From contig NZ_SLWV01000004.1 of NCBI RefSeq assembly GCF_004345705.1, forward strand, positions 124,001 to 188,000: 64,000 nucleotides of DNA. The letters run 5' to 3'. Origin of the DNA: Marinisporobacter balticus (GTDB lineage Bacteria > Bacillota > Clostridia > Peptostreptococcales > Thermotaleaceae). The notes beneath the pieces were generated by a model. It saw nothing but the letters and a program-made list of their open reading frames with translations. It was not told where the DNA came from and searched no databases. Position 1 is the stretch's first letter. Each line of letters starts with the position of its first letter. Shown in pieces: positions 62,516-64,000 of the stretch. The position numbers were made by a program, and so were the translations under genes.

Positions 62516-63166
62516 ATGAATGCGAAAGAAATTATTGCAAGAAGAGTTGCAAAAGAATTAAAAGATGGTGATGTGATAAATTTAGGAATAGGGCTTCCTA
62601 CAATGGTGGCGAATTATATACCAGAAGATATAGATGTTTTATTTCAATCAGAAAATGGGTTTGTTGGACTAGGACCAGCACCAGAGATAGGACACGAAGA
62701 CAAGGATTTAGTCAATGCGGGAGGTCAGCCTGTGACAGCAGTTCTAGGAGCAGCTTTTTTCGATAGTGCTGTGTCATTTGGTATTATCCGAGGTGGACAT
62801 GTATCTGCCACCGTACTAGGGGCACTGCAAGTAGATGAAAAAGGAAATCTTGCAAATTGGATGGTGCCAGGAAAAATGGTGCCAGGTATGGGTGGTGCAA
62901 TGGACTTGGTTGTGGGTGCAAAAAAAGTAATCATTTCTATGACGCATACAGCAAAAGGGAAATCTAAAATATTAAAAAAATGTACGCTACCCCTTACAGC
63001 AGCAGGGCAAGTAAATATGATTGTTACAGAAATGGGTGTTATGGAAGTGACAGATGCTGGGATTGTTCTTACAGAAATGAATCCTGAATTTAGTGTAGAA
63101 GATATAAAGAAAGTTACAGAAGCTGAATTAATTATTGCGGATGATTTAAAGAAAATGGAAATATAA
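62516..63166 (+). CDS. atoA: Acetoacetate CoA-transferase, beta subunit
   Basis: The catalytic subunit of the CoA-transferase. 216 residues. The nucleophilic glutamate lies in QSENGFVGLGP near residue 47, the usual position. GGLGIG-like glycines near the start and GGAMDLV near 125 fit the family. Completes the lysine pathway set found in this window, though the pair stands between wecB and the atp genes. GTGGAGGTG inside the end of atoD provides the ribosome site. Confidence 0.95.
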   Translation: MNAKEIIARRVAKELKDGDVINLGIGLPTMVANYIPEDIDVLFQSENGFVGLGPAPEIGHEDKDLVNAGGQPVTAVLGAAFFDSAVSFGIIRGGHVSATVLGALQVDEKGNLANWMVPGKMVPGMGGAMDLVVGAKKVIISMTHTAKGKSKILKKCTLPLTAAGQVNMIVTEMGVMEVTDAGIVLTEMNPEFSVEDIKKVTEAELIIADDLKKMEI

Positions 63167-63179
63167 CCTTTTGAATAAC

Positions 63180-63216
63180 AAAAAGTAGCTCTGAATTGAA
63201 AAGAGCTACTTTGTTA
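63180..63216 (+). terminator. Terminator of atoDA
   Basis: AAAGTAGCTCT / AGAGCTACTTT arms with a 9-nt loop, then TTGTT. Confidence 0.8.
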
Positions 63217-63255
63217 AATATTACACAAACAGGATTGAAAAAATCGTTAGAATAC

Positions 63256-63283
63256 TTGTATATTTTATATGAAGTGGTATAAT
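63256..63283 (+). promoter_or_regulatory. Probable sigma-A promoter of the atp operon
   Basis: TTGTAT-N16-TATAAT, 22 bp before the first atp-region start codon. Confidence 0.55.
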
Positions 63284-63305
63284 GGTATAAGGGGGAGATT
63301 TTTTT

Positions 63306-63530
63306 ATGACAAAGAATAATTTGAATATTTTTAAAAACCTTTCTCTCTTAAGTTACATAGGCATCATGATGATTGTACCTATATTTGGAGCAGTATACTT
63401 AGGAAATCTGTTAGATCAAAAATTAGGAACAAATCATGTATTTATGATTATATGCATTCTATTAGGAGTAGGCGCCGGTTTTCGAAATGTATATACAATT
63501 ATGATAAAGAGTATGAAAAAGAAAAAGTAA
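63306..63530 (+). CDS. AtpZ/AtpI-like small membrane protein
   Basis: A 74-residue protein with two transmembrane helices (~13-35 and ~43-62), the plan of the 'ATPase gene 1' family found at the head of F-type ATPase operons. GGGGGAG lies upstream. Members have been linked to magnesium or calcium handling or to assembly of the ATPase. The next gene is an ATP synthase subunit I. Confidence 0.75.
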   Translation: MTKNNLNIFKNLSLLSYIGIMMIVPIFGAVYLGNLLDQKLGTNHVFMIICILLGVGAGFRNVYTIMIKSMKKKK

Positions 63531-63646
63531 AAAAAATTTAAAGCGAACTGTCAAAATATTTAAATTCATTAGAAAGAGGAAGAAGAAACAATAAATCATT
63601 GCAATAAAATAATAATTCGATTAAAAATGAAAGGAAGTGTAGATCT

Positions 63647-64000
63647 TTGGGGTATACTTGGAATTTGCAACTTAAAATTTTCAAATGCACAGCAGGGATC
63701 GTGATTATTATTGTGATTGGACTTGCAATTTTCACACAAAACCCGCTTCCGATGATTTATGGATTGCTCTTTGGTACAGCTATTAGTATGCTAAATTTCA
63801 GAGTGCTTGCATTAACATTAGAAAAAGCAGTTTGTATGGCACCCAGTAAGGCGCAAGTATATGCATCAAGTAGATATTTTATACGTTTTATCACCAATGG
63901 TATTGTTATTTTTATATCATTGAAAGCTGATTATTTAAATATAATCGGGGTAATAATAGGTTTAGTGATGATTAAAATCATCATTTTTGTCCAAAACCTA
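63647..64000 (+). CDS. atpI: ATP synthase subunit I, 3' end beyond the window
   Basis: An open frame from TTG 63647 to the window end (118 codons, no stop). AAGGAAG lies 9 nt upstream. The translation (GYTWNLQLKIFKCTAG...) has four hydrophobic helices with NPLPMIYGLLFGTAISMLNFRVLALTLEKA between the second and third, the pattern of pfam ATP_synt_I, which helps build the c-ring. The structural genes atpB onward presumably follow outside the window. Confidence 0.8.
   Translation, partial: MGYTWNLQLKIFKCTAGIVIIIVIGLAIFTQNPLPMIYGLLFGTAISMLNFRVLALTLEKAVCMAPSKAQVYASSRYFIRFITNGIVIFISLKADYLNIIGVIIGLVMIKIIIFVQNL

Overview
The window is AT-rich, Gram-positive, Clostridia-type DNA. The signs are strong AGGAGG Shine-Dalgarno sites, frequent GTG/TTG starts, S-layer homology (SLH) proteins, no outer-membrane genes, and a complete anaerobic lysine-fermentation gene set. 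The gene style resembles amino-acid-fermenting genera such as Alkaliphilus or Crassaminicella, but the sequence alone does not fix the genus.

Backbone. Many genes follow a gene order known from Bacillus and Clostridia: DUF1934 (ywiB), the argS position, pyrG, transaldolase, glpX, rho, rpmE, prmC/prfA, sua5 (ywlC), ywlE, rpiB, upp, comEB, tagO, wecB/mnaA, then the atp operon, whose first two genes lie at the right edge. Blocks of metabolic and surface genes are interpolated into it.

1-10.5 kb: the partial DUF1934 gene is followed by an ArgS-like protein that keeps only the N-terminal and anticodon-binding domains. A sigma-54 activator comes next, then a consensus -24/-12 promoter with an upstream activator palindrome, driving kdd, kamA, a P-loop protein (kamB-like), a MutS-like ATPase (kamC-like), kamD and kamE. 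The later pathway enzymes lie apart: kal-kce at 44.6-45.9 kb and atoD-atoA at 61.9-63.2 kb. Together they take lysine through beta-lysine, 3,5-diaminohexanoate, 3-keto-5-aminohexanoate and 3-aminobutyryl-CoA to crotonyl-CoA, with CoA-transferase completing CoA balance.

10.5-28.3 kb: a secreted-protein region. One cluster has a beta-helix-like protein with a degenerate dockerin, a cohesin-dockerin protein, a cohesin protein and an SLH protein, which looks like a small scaffold system. A convergent gene encodes a stalk-domain protein with a duplicated unknown domain. A second operon encodes an 881-residue Ig-like/TIG protein, a 2080-residue TIG/FN3 protein, a beta-repeat protein and an SLH anchor protein.

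28.4-44.4 kb: a C-terminal processing protease, pyrG with a possible attenuator, small coiled-coil genes, a membrane glycosyltransferase, a DPPR-synthase-like UbiA enzyme followed by a flippase remnant, two tandem S-layer-like proteins with C-terminal stalk domains, a stalk-plus-TolC-like protein, and an SLH protein with repeated beta modules.

44.5-64 kb: the later lysine genes and the housekeeping backbone, including a tandem pair of glpX genes and a rho leader with a 30-bp perfect palindrome. A repeated leader-like element occurs just upstream of both kamD and the dCMP-deaminase gene. Strong intrinsic terminators separate most units. No tRNA, rRNA, CRISPR array or intact mobile element was seen.
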